DNA from: Treponema sp.
Lineage (GTDB): Bacteria; Spirochaetota; Spirochaetia; Treponematales; Treponemataceae
Direction of reading: 5' to 3'
Assembly (NCBI GenBank): GCA_017934745.1
Contig: JAGBIY010000005.1
Span: 62,001 to 126,000 of the forward strand
Length of the DNA: 64,000 nt
Below are positions 53,114 through 62,326 of the stretch, piece after piece. The position numbers were made by a program, and so were the translations under genes. Below the pieces are notes generated by a model, which did not search any database, was not told the origin of the DNA, and saw only the letters and a program-made list of their open reading frames with translations. Within the stretch, counting starts at the first letter, position 1. Every line of letters starts with the position of its first letter.

Positions 53114-54523
53114 TTAGTTTCCGTAGACCGGCAGCTGTTTGACAACTTGCCAAAATCCGCTTTTCCGCGAACCTCGCCGCTCTATGAATCCGAGCTTTTT
53201 CAGAATGGAAATGGCCGTGTCGACAGCGGTCTTTCCCCTTTTCACGAGTTTTGATAATCCTTCTTTTGTCACTTTTGGATTTTTTTGAATTTCAGAGAGC
53301 ACTTTTTTCTGCGTTTCGTTCAAAAATTGTTCCGGCTTTGTTGGAATATCCGATTTTTCCACTTCGGAATTTTTTAGCCAATTGAATGGGATTCGGACGA
53401 CGATGGAATTCTCTCTGAACTCATACGCATTTCTGCCGTATTTTTCTGTGATTTTCGGAACTCCGCGGCCTGTGCGCTCGCTGATGTGCAGTTGGAGGAA
53501 AATTTCGGAGAGCCGTTTGTTCACAGGTACGGACTCCCCCGCGAAAAAGCCTTCGAGCGTCTGCTCTGGTGGCAAGGCTCCTCTAGACAAAATTTCGATT
53601 CTGTCTGAATAGACGGTTATCATTGGTTCGTTCTCGCTTACCCACTTGTTGTGGACAAAGGCGTTGATGACAGCCTCCCTGAATGCATCGTTCTCAAACA
53701 GTGGCACTTCTTTTCGTTCCACAATTCTGTTCGATTCGTCAGTCTGGAGTATATTCAATACATCACCGTAGCGGAGTATCTCGTCTAGAGAATATAGGAG
53801 ACATTGGAAGCCGAATTCCCGTACAGAAAACAGCTTGGAGGATTTTGTTGTTCCTGAAAAAATCGCGACGCGGATTGGAATGTGCGAGTTGTCCGACAGA
53901 ATCTGCGCAAGCACGTTGTACCTTCCGTCCGCCGTCAAAAGTCCCAGGTTCTTCTTGAAAGTGCTTTTTTTCAGGCTCAGCCCCTTTGCTCCATAATAGA
54001 TGAAAAGTTTCTCGAAAGACAAATCCTGGTAATCCGATGGTGTGTTCTCGGTTGTCGGAAAACCGTGCCGCAGGACATCGAAAAGGAACGCCTCTTTTTC
54101 TGGGTATTTTCGCAGGCTCTCCTTGCTGGAACCTATTCTTATATATCGTTCGTTTGCAAAAGATGTGGGAACGTTTTTTGCCGCAGGCACCGCAAGAACA
54201 ACGACCTTTTTGCCGTCGAAGTCAACTTCCGAAAATGAAAAATTCAAGTCAGGTGAAAGCTGTCTTGCAAGAAAATGCTTGAGTGGTTCGTTTTTAACGT
54301 CTCGGTCGGGATTGAATGATGTTCCCGTTATTTCGTGTGTCTTGTCGTGCACTCCCCAGACAAAGTATCCGCAGGCTCGGCCTTCCATCGCTGCGCTGTT
54401 TGATATTGCGGAGACGTACTCTCCGAGTTGCGATGGCTCGAACCAGTTTTCTTTGAATTCGAGCCACTCCATTTCGTTTTCGTAGGCGCGAAGTTCCTGC
54501 ACAAGATTTTTGATGTCGGTCAT
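53114..54523 (-). CDS. AlbA_2/Schlafen-type ATP-binding transcriptional regulator
   Basis: A 469-residue protein starting at 54523 (MTDIKNLVQ). The N-terminal AlbA_2 domain shows ENEMEWLEFKENWFEP, ACGYFVWGVHDKTHEITG and NERYIRIGSSKESLRKYP. A GHKL-like ATPase domain follows (FREAVINAFVHNKW near 285, FLQLHISERTGRGVPKI near 360), and the C-terminus is a winged helix (TKEGLSKLVKRGKTAVDTAISILKKLGFIERRGS). The family is annotated as regulators or as Schlafen-like nucleases; some members sit in defence loci. Role here unknown. Confidence 0.85.
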   Translation of the reverse strand: MTDIKNLVQELRAYENEMEWLEFKENWFEPSQLGEYVSAISNSAAMEGRACGYFVWGVHDKTHEITGTSFNPDRDVKNEPLKHFLARQLSPDLNFSFSEVDFDGKKVVVLAVPAAKNVPTSFANERYIRIGSSKESLRKYPEKEAFLFDVLRHGFPTTENTPSDYQDLSFEKLFIYYGAKGLSLKKSTFKKNLGLLTADGRYNVLAQILSDNSHIPIRVAIFSGTTKSSKLFSVREFGFQCLLYSLDEILRYGDVLNILQTDESNRIVERKEVPLFENDAFREAVINAFVHNKWVSENEPMITVYSDRIEILSRGALPPEQTLEGFFAGESVPVNKRLSEIFLQLHISERTGRGVPKITEKYGRNAYEFRENSIVVRIPFNWLKNSEVEKSDIPTKPEQFLNETQKKVLSEIQKNPKVTKEGLSKLVKRGKTAVDTAISILKKLGFIERRGSRKSGFWQVVKQLPVYGN

Positions 54524-54600
54524 GTCCTTTTGCCCTCTTTTATTACCCTCCCATTCTATATGAAAAGAGGGTAACAAAGCGAGTGCAAGACAAACCGCCG

Positions 54601-56017
54601 TTATTCGTAGTTTACAGTGTAACCCTTGTAATTATAGGAATCGCCGTTTTCGGTTGTTGCGGTGCCTTCTTGTTCTGTGTCATACCATTTCATATGGCCT
54701 TCGTTTCCTTCCGAGCCTTTTAGGATGAATTTATCCTTTTCGGGTTACCAATGAGAATGGCCCTATAGGATACTCTGTCAGGAGCGTTGGTGATTCTGTG
54801 CACAAAAATTGGTCGAGCTCTGAGAGAGTTATGAAGGCGTCCGTCTTGCATTCTGAAGTCTGCATGAGCTTCAAATACTGAATGGTTCCTGAGGCATCCA
54901 CGTCATTCTCGATCTTGCTGTCTCCGCCGAAGTAGATGAGTTTCCAGTCGCTTCCTTCTGGATTGTAGCCTTCCACTCTGTTTTCCCCAGTGGCGTTGAA
55001 TGTGACCTCTTCCACTGTGTAGCTGTCAACCAAAGCAAGGCTTCCGGCTTGATGGGAAATCTCCTCTACGGTTCCGCCGAGAAGTGCGAAAAGACCATCT
55101 TCTACAATCGCCTTTGAAATCGACGAGCTGCCCGTGACAACTGCTGTTCCGTCGGCCTGCTTGATGAAATATGACTTTTCATCCGTGACAGTGCCTTCTA
55201 TTTCATCGAATTTGACAGTCGAGCCGTTAACCACCTTCACGAAAGTGCATGAGGATTCTATCTTTCCGTTTTTGAACACGGCGTTCGTGTTGTTTTTTAG
55301 CGTACATACTGTATCGCTAAGGTTGCCCGTGGTGATCGTGTGCCCGTTCAAGTCGATTAGGAATCCGTATGAGCCAGTTCCCGGTTCGTTTATGCTGGGC
55401 GCGCTTGTTATGTCCAAATCGGCTGTCAAATAGAACTTGGTGTATGTGTCCTCGTTTGGATATTCGACTCCATCGGTGGAAAGTTCTGACAATGCCTTTC
55501 CTAGCTCGTTGATGTTGCTGATTGCCTTGTAGCCGTCGAATTTCACGCTGTCGGGGTAGTCGAACTCGAATTTGACTCTCGACTGCATTCCGTTCTTGAC
55601 GCTGATTGTTTTCGTGTCGTAGCCGAATGCCTTGTAATCGTCGCTTTTGTAGCAGAGGTAGACGTTGTAGTCTCCTTCGTCTATGTCCCTGAACGAGATT
55701 GTGTCCCCGGCCTTTCCAGTCTGCTTCTGGATGCTTCCCAGCGATTCGAAGAACGCCGCCACCGCCTGAAAGAAATTGTCCACGTTGGAGTCCGTGTCGA
55801 GCGATTTTGTCGTGTCCTTCGTGAGGTACACTTCATAGACTAGACTGTTCAAGAAATTTTCTTTTGCCGTTGCCGATGATGTCGCAGCCCTTTCGGAGCT
55901 TCCCGGAAGCGTCAGGGAAATCGTTCCGCTGTCCGATTCGTCCAGGTTGGAGCATGATGAGAACGCGCCTGCCATGAGCAGGCCCGCCAAGATGGCTGTT
56001 GCTTTGATGAATTTCAT
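54601..56017 (-). pseudogene. Lipoprotein gene with C-terminal frameshift
   Basis: From ATG 56017 (GGAGG 8 bp upstream) the frame encodes a lipoprotein with lipobox AFSSC near residue 22, a SGTISLTLPGSSERAA segment, and a long beta-rich region with parallel-helix-like repeats (TVCTLKNNTNAVFKNGKIESSCTFVKVVNG). It breaks at 54731 after GPFSLVTRKG. In a shifted frame the sequence continues NPEKDKFILKGSEGNEGHMKWYDTEQEGTATTENGD to YTVNYE-stop at 54601. A one-base insertion near 54740 explains it. About 45 residues would be lost. Confidence 0.72.
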
Positions 56018-56064
56018 TCTTTTCACCTCCCAAGATTATTAAATTCATGTTAAAGAAAAATGAA

Positions 56065-56718
56065 TTAAATTTCTATTCCGTAAAGGTCTTCCACTCCGTT
56101 CACAAGGATTCCTCCCATCCCAAGTTTTATGGCGAGGTCTAGGTCGATGTCGAACCTGTCGCCTATGGACACGCAGTTCTCGTAGCCGATTTTGCTTCCG
56201 CAGTCTTTTTCGGCCTCCGCTATCGCCCTGTCGAGGATTGTCTTGGACGGCTTTGAAATCATGCAGGTGTCAAGCCCGATTATCGTCTTGAAAAATTCCG
56301 ATGTGCCGAGAGCGTCGAGCGTCTTCCGCGCTGGCTCCACCGGGTTGTTCGTCACGCAGGTCATGAGGAAGCGGCTCTTGAGTTTTTCTAGCGTCTCGAT
56401 GAGTCTCTCGTCTTTCTTGAGGTAGTCGGCCGGCTCGAAAAGCGTCTTCCGCCATTCTATGCTCGTCTCGATTGACACCCCGAAGTGCGTGAAGAGGTTT
56501 CCGAGGCTGATTTTCTTTCCGCCGTGCTCCGCCGCCCACTTCTTCCTGAAATCCGCGACCTTCTTCCTCGCTTCCTCCGCCGTCATTCCGTTGAGTTCCG
56601 CGTAGTGGCGCACTTGGCTGTCAATCTGCTCGTGCGCGTAGGCCGGGCATGTGTAGAGCGTGGAGTCGATGTCGAATATGAGGAGCTTCGGCTCTTTTGG
56701 CATGTTGAATTTTTCCAT
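56065..56718 (-). CDS. HAD hydrolase, pyrimidine 5'-nucleotidase-like
   Basis: A 217-residue protein starting at 56718, preceded by AGGGGG and lying 19 bp after the kinase gene stop. HAD motif I is FDIDSTLY (Asp16, Asp18), with a helical cap (AELNGMTAEEARKKVADFRKKWAAEHGG), VTNNP motif II and SIGDRFDIDLDLAIKLGMGGILV motif IV. This resembles the Sdt1/PynA group that dephosphorylates pyrimidine nucleotides; the substrate is inferred. Confidence 0.82.
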   Translation of the reverse strand: MEKFNMPKEPKLLIFDIDSTLYTCPAYAHEQIDSQVRHYAELNGMTAEEARKKVADFRKKWAAEHGGKKISLGNLFTHFGVSIETSIEWRKTLFEPADYLKKDERLIETLEKLKSRFLMTCVTNNPVEPARKTLDALGTSEFFKTIIGLDTCMISKPSKTILDRAIAEAEKDCGSKIGYENCVSIGDRFDIDLDLAIKLGMGGILVNGVEDLYGIEI

Positions 56719-56737
56719 TTTGTCAGCCCCCTTTTCC

Positions 56738-57844
56738 CTATCTGTTTCCGCAAAGGACGAAGCATGCTTCGTCGAAGTCGTCGTAGTCTCCGAGAGCCAC
56801 ACGCGCCAAAATCAAGTCGCCGATTAGTTCCGCGTCATGGCAGTAGGGCACGAGGATTTTCACTTCCGCGGCTTTCTCTTTTTTCGACACCCATTCCCTG
56901 TCCATGCATTGTCCGCCGGTCATTGCAATCTCTGGTGGAAAATATTCTCCGTTCGATTCTGCCGCTTTCTTCAATTTTTCCACCGCCTCGGAGAATTCTC
57001 TCAGAAGGGATTCCTCGCCACTCTCGTCTATCCTTCCGTCCTTGAATCTCCTCGTTCCGCTGTCTTCTATCAAGACGCTCGCGTTCCACAGTCCCGGAAT
57101 CGCGCTCGGCAGCGTCCGAATCCCCTCGGCGAAAATCGGCTTTGTCGTGCAGAGGTTGATTCCTTCGCTGGAACCCGCCCTGTCGCAGGCTGTTCCAGGG
57201 TGGATTGTCCCCGTTCCGAGGAGGGCTACGACGAAATCTGGCGCGCCCGCGAAGACGAGCGTTCCTTCAAGAAGCCCTGTCGCAAGCGCAGCCTCCTCGG
57301 TGATTTGGCCGACGAAGCTTCCCATTTTCTTGAACGGGGGGAATTTGCCGATTTCTTCTTTTGAAAAGCCGCATTCCGAAAGTTCCGCGTCTGTCCAGTA
57401 GGCCGGGGTGAAGCGTTCTTCCGGCAGAATCGTGATTGCGTTGCCTGTGAGCCTGTAGAGCATGTATTCCGGCCCGGAGAAGATTTTTGACGATGAAGCC
57501 CATGATTCCGGGAAAAGCTCTCTGAACGCCTTGAATCTTGGTATGAATAGCGATTTGGTGTCGTTTTTGCTTTTTTGTGTGGGCGCGACTTCGTTCCACA
57601 AAAGCGTGGCGGAGTCCATTCCGACGATTGTGGGACCGTTTCCGCTAACGCATACGGCTTCGATTGCCGCGTCCCCGTTCTGCGCTTTCATGTCGGCCAC
57701 GGCTTTTTTGAGCGCGCCCATCCAGCATTCCGCCTTCCCGTCGAGCGGGACTCTGGAGAAGGCTTCGACTTTCCGCGCGTCCGAGAGCATGGCCGCCTTG
57801 AGCGATGTCGTTCCGATGTCGATGCAAAGAATCGTGTCTGTCAT
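56738..57844 (-). CDS. Short FGGY-family carbohydrate kinase
   Basis: This 368-residue ASKHA-fold protein begins ILCIDIGTTSLKAAML (phosphate 1 loop) and has SGNGPTIVGMD near 66, a PDFVVALLGTGTIHPGTACDRAGSSEGINL second phosphate region near 203 and MTGGQCMDREW (adenosine motif) near 310. FGGY sugar kinases usually have about 480-500 residues, so this is a shortened, divergent form; substrate unknown and activity uncertain. The gene lies downstream of prs and the small palindromic element, and upstream of a nucleotidase-like HAD. Confidence 0.8.
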   Translation of the reverse strand: MTDTILCIDIGTTSLKAAMLSDARKVEAFSRVPLDGKAECWMGALKKAVADMKAQNGDAAIEAVCVSGNGPTIVGMDSATLLWNEVAPTQKSKNDTKSLFIPRFKAFRELFPESWASSSKIFSGPEYMLYRLTGNAITILPEERFTPAYWTDAELSECGFSKEEIGKFPPFKKMGSFVGQITEEAALATGLLEGTLVFAGAPDFVVALLGTGTIHPGTACDRAGSSEGINLCTTKPIFAEGIRTLPSAIPGLWNASVLIEDSGTRRFKDGRIDESGEESLLREFSEAVEKLKKAAESNGEYFPPEIAMTGGQCMDREWVSKKEKAAEVKILVPYCHDAELIGDLILARVALGDYDDFDEACFVLCGNR

Positions 57845-57852
57845 TTTTTCAT

Positions 57853-57903
57853 GCTGAATGCCGAGTTTCCTCCATTTCAGTGTGGAAACTCGGCGTTCGG
57901 CTA
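57853..57903. repeat. Palindromic repeat element, short copy C
   Basis: Eighteen-bp inverted repeats (GCTGAATGCCGAGTTTCC and complement, 16 of 18 matching) around a 13-nt loop. Its outer ends match those of copies A and B, but the inner hairpin is absent. It begins at the TAG stop of prs (57901-57903). No T tract follows, so it is not a classical terminator. Confidence 0.8.
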
Positions 57904-59172
57904 TTTCTTGCTTGTTTCGTCTTTTTCAGCGTCAGATTTCTTTATGAGCTTGTCGATGATGTTCCTGTTGTCGAGGAGGTCGCTCAAGCCCTGGTCGTGG
58001 TGGATTCTCGTGATTACGTTCGCGAAGAGGCCGGAAACGTTCGTGGAGATGAACCATTCCTTGTCGGCGAGGTTCGAGTGGTAGACCGCGTTCGTTCCGA
58101 TGACCCTGTAGAAGAGTCCTTCCTTGTACGCCTGGTCGAAAAGCTCCATCGCGTTTCCTGTGAAGAACGGAAGCGAGATTGCCGCTATGACCTTCGTCGC
58201 TCCCTGCTCCTTCAGGAATCCCATCGCCTTCAAGAGCGTTCCGCCCGTTCCGAGCATGTCGTCGGCGAGGAATGCCACCTTGCCCTTCACGTCGCCCAAG
58301 AGCTTTATGGACTTGATGTTCGTGTTCTTCGCGTCCTGTGTGACCACCGAGTAGTCCCTTTCCTTGTAAATCATAGCGAGCGGCACCTTGAGACCTGAAG
58401 CGTAGAACTTGTTCCTGTCGATGGCGCCCGTGTCCGGCGAGACTACGACCAAATCCTCCTTGTTCGGGCCTGTGAGGTTCACGACCTTCGTCAATTCCCT
58501 GATTATCTGGTATGAGGCGTGGAGGTTGTCCAAGTACGTCGTGTTGAACGCGTTGACGATTTCCCTTGAGTGGATGTCGAGCGTTATGACGCGCGTGACG
58601 CCCTTCATCTCGTAGATGTGGCTCAGGAGGGATGCCGTGAGTCCTTCGCGCGTCTTCTTCTTGTGCTGCCTTGCGTATGGGAATGCCGGCACGACGAGCG
58701 TTATGGACTTCGCACCCGCCTGCTGAACCGCGTCAATCGTGACGAGGAGTGTCATCACATGGTCGTTCACGGAGAACGTGACCATGTTTTTTCCGCCGTT
58801 CATCGCTATCGGCTCGTGGTTCTCAACGTCCTGGAAGATGTAGATGTCCTTTCCGCGCACGCATTCGAGAATCTCGGCCTTGACTTCTCCGTTCGCGAAC
58901 CAGGTGAAGAGCGTCTCCACCTTGAAAACAGGCGGACGGTATTTGTCAGTCGCACCACGGACGACCAAATCCGAAGTCGCGAGGTCGTTTCGGAAATTCA
59001 TATCCTGAACGAGCTTTTCTTTTTCGACATTGTAGCGTTTTGAGATTACATCGGTCTTCAAGGCGAAGCGGTGTTTATACATGTGGCGGAGATGCGCGAT
59101 GACTTCATCTGCGAAAACTGCGCCACCCGGACAAGCGATAACTCCAAGATTGCTTGGTTCAGAATACGGCAT
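57901..59172 (-). CDS. prs: Ribose-phosphate pyrophosphokinase
   Basis: A 423-residue PRPP synthase, longer than the ~315-residue class I enzymes. The start at 59172 (MPYSEPSNLG) avoids a non-coding extension. Visible are the flexible-loop-like YARQHKKKTREGLTASLL near 172, ITLDIHSREI near 200 and the PRPP site VAFLADDMLGTGGTLLKAM near 300-318. N-terminal about 90 residues are extra relative to standard Prs, as in the long form of some spirochaetes and clostridia. It supplies PRPP for nucleotide, His and Trp synthesis. Confidence 0.92.
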   Translation of the reverse strand: MPYSEPSNLGVIACPGGAVFADEVIAHLRHMYKHRFALKTDVISKRYNVEKEKLVQDMNFRNDLATSDLVVRGATDKYRPPVFKVETLFTWFANGEVKAEILECVRGKDIYIFQDVENHEPIAMNGGKNMVTFSVNDHVMTLLVTIDAVQQAGAKSITLVVPAFPYARQHKKKTREGLTASLLSHIYEMKGVTRVITLDIHSREIVNAFNTTYLDNLHASYQIIRELTKVVNLTGPNKEDLVVVSPDTGAIDRNKFYASGLKVPLAMIYKERDYSVVTQDAKNTNIKSIKLLGDVKGKVAFLADDMLGTGGTLLKAMGFLKEQGATKVIAAISLPFFTGNAMELFDQAYKEGLFYRVIGTNAVYHSNLADKEWFISTNVSGLFANVITRIHHDQGLSDLLDNRNIIDKLIKKSDAEKDETSKK

Positions 59173-59292
59173 TTTAGACCTCGTTTGAAAAAATAATTGG
59201 TATTTTACTCTTTTAATTGGTATTGTGCAATTCTGTTGAAAACCGTTGAAATCTTTGCGGTTTGTTAACATTTTGTGATAAACTCTATCATT

Positions 59293-59955
59293 ATGATTAA
59301 ACTTGTTGCTTTCCTCGGAAATTATGGTGCCGAATATGAATTGACCCGGCACAACGTCGCGTGGCAGTTCGCGTCGCAGCTGCCTTTCTACAACAGACTT
59401 TCGTTCCAGCAGAAATTCAAGGGCGACTATGCGGTCGTGGAGACGCAGAGGCTCGCGGAATGGTTCGCCGAGACCGGAATCTACGCGAAAAAAGACGGCT
59501 CGGTCGCCAACATCCCCGACGGCGCGCCCGACAAAATCTATTTCTTGAAGCCGCTCACCTACATGAACCTGAGCGGCGAGTCGGTGGGGGAGCTTGCCCG
59601 CTTCTTCAAGATAAACCTGGACGAGATTCTGGTGGTGCACGACGAACTGGAACTTCCAATCGGCACCGTGAGCCTCAAGTGGAGTGGCGGACTCGGCGGG
59701 CACAACGGTCTCCGCTCCATGAAGGCCGTCTTCGGCTCCGCTGATTTCTGGCGGCTCCGCTTCGGCTTGACAAAACCGACTGACAGGGACATCGCCGACT
59801 ACGTTCTCTCTCCGTTCACGGCGGACGAGCGCATCATCCTCGCCCAGGAATTCTCCCAGACGAACGGGATGTTCGCCAAGTTCCTGCTTTCAACGAACGA
59901 GAACCAGCAGCGGATTCTGCAGTCGTGGTCGAAGAAGAAAATCGTGGAGAAGTGA
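59293..59955 (+). CDS. pth: Peptidyl-tRNA hydrolase
   Basis: A 220-residue enzyme that frees tRNA from prematurely released peptidyl-tRNA. Visible: FLGNYGAEYELTRHNVAWQF with the catalytic His, FLKPLTYMNLSG, VVHDELELP with Asp, and SGGLGGHNGLRSM. An insert around residues 55-85 (AEWFAETGIYAKKDGSVANIP) makes it a little longer than E. coli Pth. The start at 59293 is chosen by homology; no ribosome site precedes it. It is 8 bp upstream of mazG. Confidence 0.93.
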   Translation: MIKLVAFLGNYGAEYELTRHNVAWQFASQLPFYNRLSFQQKFKGDYAVVETQRLAEWFAETGIYAKKDGSVANIPDGAPDKIYFLKPLTYMNLSGESVGELARFFKINLDEILVVHDELELPIGTVSLKWSGGLGGHNGLRSMKAVFGSADFWRLRFGLTKPTDRDIADYVLSPFTADERIILAQEFSQTNGMFAKFLLSTNENQQRILQSWSKKKIVEK

Positions 59956-59963
59956 GGACGAGA

Positions 59964-60824
59964 ATGCTTGAGATAGACGGAATTGACGGATTCGCGAACC
60001 TTGTGTATGTCGTTCGGAATCTGATAGGGGAGGGCGGATGCCCGTGGGACAGCGTTCAGACTCCGAACACTCTGCGCCGCTACATGGTGGAGGAGTGCTT
60101 CGAGGCCGTGGACGCAATCGCTTCCGGCGATAGCCAGCATGTGAAGGAGGAGCTTGGTGATTTGTTCTTCAACGTCCTCCTCGACGCCTGCATCTACGAA
60201 AGGAACGGGGACTTCACCGTAGACGACTGCCTCCGCTCGATTGCCGAAAAACTCGTGCGCCGCCATCCGCACGTCTTCTCCGCTTCAGCCGGCTCCTCCG
60301 AGATGGACGCGGATTTGGACAAGCAGTGGGAGCGCATCAAGGAGAACGTGGAGGGGCGGAAGGAGAAATTCTCTCTCGATGCCGTTCCCGACGGTTTCCC
60401 GCCGCTTTTGAAGGCCACGAAGATGCTCAAGAAGGCCGCCAAGAAAGGGTTCGAGTGGAGGAGTGCGGACGAGGTGCGCTCAAAAGTGCTGGAGGAGCTT
60501 TCCGAAGTCGACGAGGCGGCGGGGACGCTTTCGGGAATGACATTCGCTTCCGATTCCGGCAACATCAACGAGGCCGAGGCCAAGCGGCTCGACTCCATAG
60601 AATTCGCCCATCTTGAGGAGGAATTCGGCGACCTTCTCCTTTCCGTCGTGAACTACGCCCGCTATCTTGGTGTGGACGCAAGTTTGGCGATGGAAAAGGC
60701 GAACAGGAAGTTCAAGAAACGCTTCGATTTCGTCGAGGAGTCCATGAAGTCGAAGAGTCTCCCGATGGACGACAAGCACCTTGAAGAGATGATGGACTTC
60801 TGGAACGAGGCGAAGAAGGAGTAG
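59964..60824 (+). CDS. mazG: Nucleoside triphosphate pyrophosphohydrolase MazG
   Basis: A 286-residue protein with tandem MazG domains. The first is strong: GEGGCPWDSVQTPNTLRRYMVEECFEAVDAI with the EExxE set, followed by ELGDLFFNVLLDA. The second has VLEELSEVDEAAG and HLEEEFGDLLLSVVNYARYL. MazG hydrolyses NTPs and house-cleans non-canonical nucleotides. GAGG lies before ATG 59964. It ends 6 bp before the convergent pdxT stop. Confidence 0.93.
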   Translation: MLEIDGIDGFANLVYVVRNLIGEGGCPWDSVQTPNTLRRYMVEECFEAVDAIASGDSQHVKEELGDLFFNVLLDACIYERNGDFTVDDCLRSIAEKLVRRHPHVFSASAGSSEMDADLDKQWERIKENVEGRKEKFSLDAVPDGFPPLLKATKMLKKAAKKGFEWRSADEVRSKVLEELSEVDEAAGTLSGMTFASDSGNINEAEAKRLDSIEFAHLEEEFGDLLLSVVNYARYLGVDASLAMEKANRKFKKRFDFVEESMKSKSLPMDDKHLEEMMDFWNEAKKE

Positions 60825-60825
60825 G

Positions 60826-60847
60826 GGCTTTCATTTGAGTGAAAGCC
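60826..60847. terminator. Compact hairpin between mazG and pdxT
   Basis: Perfect 8-bp stem GGCTTTCA/TGAAAGCC with 6-nt loop covering the pdxT stop; no T tract, so its terminator role is doubtful. Confidence 0.35.
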
Positions 60848-61364
60848 AGTACGAGAGCAGTTTCGTGTCGCTGTCGAGTTCCGGGTGGAAAGCGATTCCG
60901 ATTTGCTTTCCGAATTGGACTCCGGTTATGCGCCCGTCCACTATGCTCTTCACTTCCACGCCGTCTTCCGCAAGCTCTATGCAGGGTGCCCTTATGAATG
61001 TCATGGGGATTGAGCCGACTCCAGAAAATTCGGAATCCACATGGAAGCTTGCGCTCTGCCTTCCGTAGGCGTTCCGCTTCACCTTGACGGGCAGTGTCCG
61101 AAAATAGTCCGCCAGCAGAATCAAGCCTGCGCAGGTCGCGAGCACGGGGATTCCCGCTTCGATTTTTCTTTGAAGCGCATCGTAGATTCCGAGTTCGCCG
61201 ACGAGTTTCCTCTGGACTGTGCTTTCTCCGCCGGGAAGAACGAGCCTGTCGAAATCGCGTTCCGCGTCCTCCTTCGAGCGGATTTCGAATGACTCTTCCC
61301 CCAGCCGGGCGAGCGCCGCTTTGTGTTCCAGAAAGTCGCCCTGCACGGAAAGGATTCCTGTCAT
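60831..61364 (-). CDS. pdxT: Pyridoxal 5'-phosphate synthase glutaminase subunit
   Basis: A 177-residue class I glutamine amidotransferase: [31 protein letters not shown], the nucleophile elbow [10 protein letters not shown] and the His-Glu pair in [10 protein letters not shown]. It feeds ammonia to PdxS. Its start overlaps the pdxS stop by 4 bp. Confidence 0.95.
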   Translation of the reverse strand: MTGILSVQGDFLEHKAALARLGEESFEIRSKEDAERDFDRLVLPGGESTVQRKLVGELGIYDALQRKIEAGIPVLATCAGLILLADYFRTLPVKVKRNAYGRQSASFHVDSEFSGVGSIPMTFIRAPCIELAEDGVEVKSIVDGRITGVQFGKQIGIAFHPELDSDTKLLSYWLSLK

Positions 61365-62239
61365 TTGCCTCTCTCCTCCATCAAAAGCTCTATTTCGTCT
61401 GCGTTTATTCCGACCATCGCTTCCCCAAGGTCTTCTGAAAGCCGGGCTATCAAGTCGAAATTTTCGTATTCCGTCACTGATTTCACTATTGCCGCGGCCC
61501 GCTTGGCAGGATTTCCCGACTTGAAAATGCCGCTTCCGACGAACACTCCCTCGGCTCCGAGAAGCATCATCAAGGACGCGTCTGCCGGAGTCGCGACACC
61601 GCCCGCCGCGAAATTCACTACCGGAAGCTTTCCGTTCTCATGCACGAACTTGAGCAGGTCGAGCGGAACCGCAAGATTTTTGGCCTCGTCGAACAGCTCG
61701 TCGTCTCTGAGTGTGGATACCCGCCGTATCTCCTTGTTGATTGCCCTCATGTGCCGTACCGCCTGCACCACGTCGCCTGTTCCCGGCTCTCCCTTGGTGC
61801 GTATCATGGCCGCTCCTTCGCCGATTCGCCGCAATGCTTCTCCGAGGTTTTTCGCGCCGCAGACGAACGGAATCTTAAAAGCCGTCTTGTCGATGTGGTG
61901 CAAGTCGTCGGCGGGTGTGAGGACTTCGCTCTCGTCGATGTAGTCGATGTCGATTGCCTCAAGGATTCGGGCCTCGGCTATGTGGCCTATGCGGCACTTC
62001 GCCATGACGGGAATCGTCACTGCCTCCTGGATTCCCCGAATCATCTTCGGGTCGCTCATTCTTGCGACTCCTCCCGCTGCCCGGATGTCCGCCGGAATCC
62101 TTTCCAACGCCATGACGGCGCACGCTCCTGCGTCTTCCGCAATCTTCGCCTGCTCCGGAGTGGTCACGTCCATAATCACGCCGCCTTTCAGCATCTGCGC
62201 GAGTCCCTTGTTCAGTTCATATTGTTTTTGTGTTTCCAT
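61361..62239 (-). CDS. pdxS: Pyridoxal 5'-phosphate synthase lyase subunit
   Basis: A 292-residue beta-barrel enzyme that makes PLP from ribose 5-phosphate, glyceraldehyde 3-phosphate and ammonia. It shows [46 protein letters not shown], the active Lys region [11 protein letters not shown] and [31 protein letters not shown]. The pdxST pair is complete here. An inverted repeat lies just upstream. Confidence 0.96.
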   Translation of the reverse strand: METQKQYELNKGLAQMLKGGVIMDVTTPEQAKIAEDAGACAVMALERIPADIRAAGGVARMSDPKMIRGIQEAVTIPVMAKCRIGHIAEARILEAIDIDYIDESEVLTPADDLHHIDKTAFKIPFVCGAKNLGEALRRIGEGAAMIRTKGEPGTGDVVQAVRHMRAINKEIRRVSTLRDDELFDEAKNLAVPLDLLKFVHENGKLPVVNFAAGGVATPADASLMMLLGAEGVFVGSGIFKSGNPAKRAAAIVKSVTEYENFDLIARLSEDLGEAMVGINADEIELLMEERGK

Positions 62240-62257
62240 ATGGGAATAATAGGAAAT

Positions 62258-62308
62258 ATCTGGTATTAAGAATATCGTCAGTTTTATGTATTTTGAATGA
62301 TACCAGAT
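62258..62308. promoter_or_regulatory. Inverted repeat upstream of pdxST
   Basis: Perfect 9-bp arms ATCTGGTAT/ATACCAGAT separated by 33 bp in the gap between the GGDEF gene end and the pdxS start. Could be a split operator or a transcript hairpin. Confidence 0.35.
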
Positions 62309-62326
62309 TGAAGATGCGCTTCGTCT

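Noticed and set aside
57853..57903. Copy C hairpin as a plain terminator of prs
   Set aside because: No T tract follows on the minus strand and its arms match the outer repeats of copies A and B; a minor role in transcript ending is still possible.
59173..59703. Extra upstream coding of prs and shadow frame opposite pth
   Set aside because: It lies antisense to pth and has no family match; the Prs start at 59172 is natural.
62258..62308. PLP-sensing riboswitch before pdxST
   Set aside because: Only a simple 9-bp inverted repeat with a 33-bp gap is visible; no known riboswitch core was recognised.
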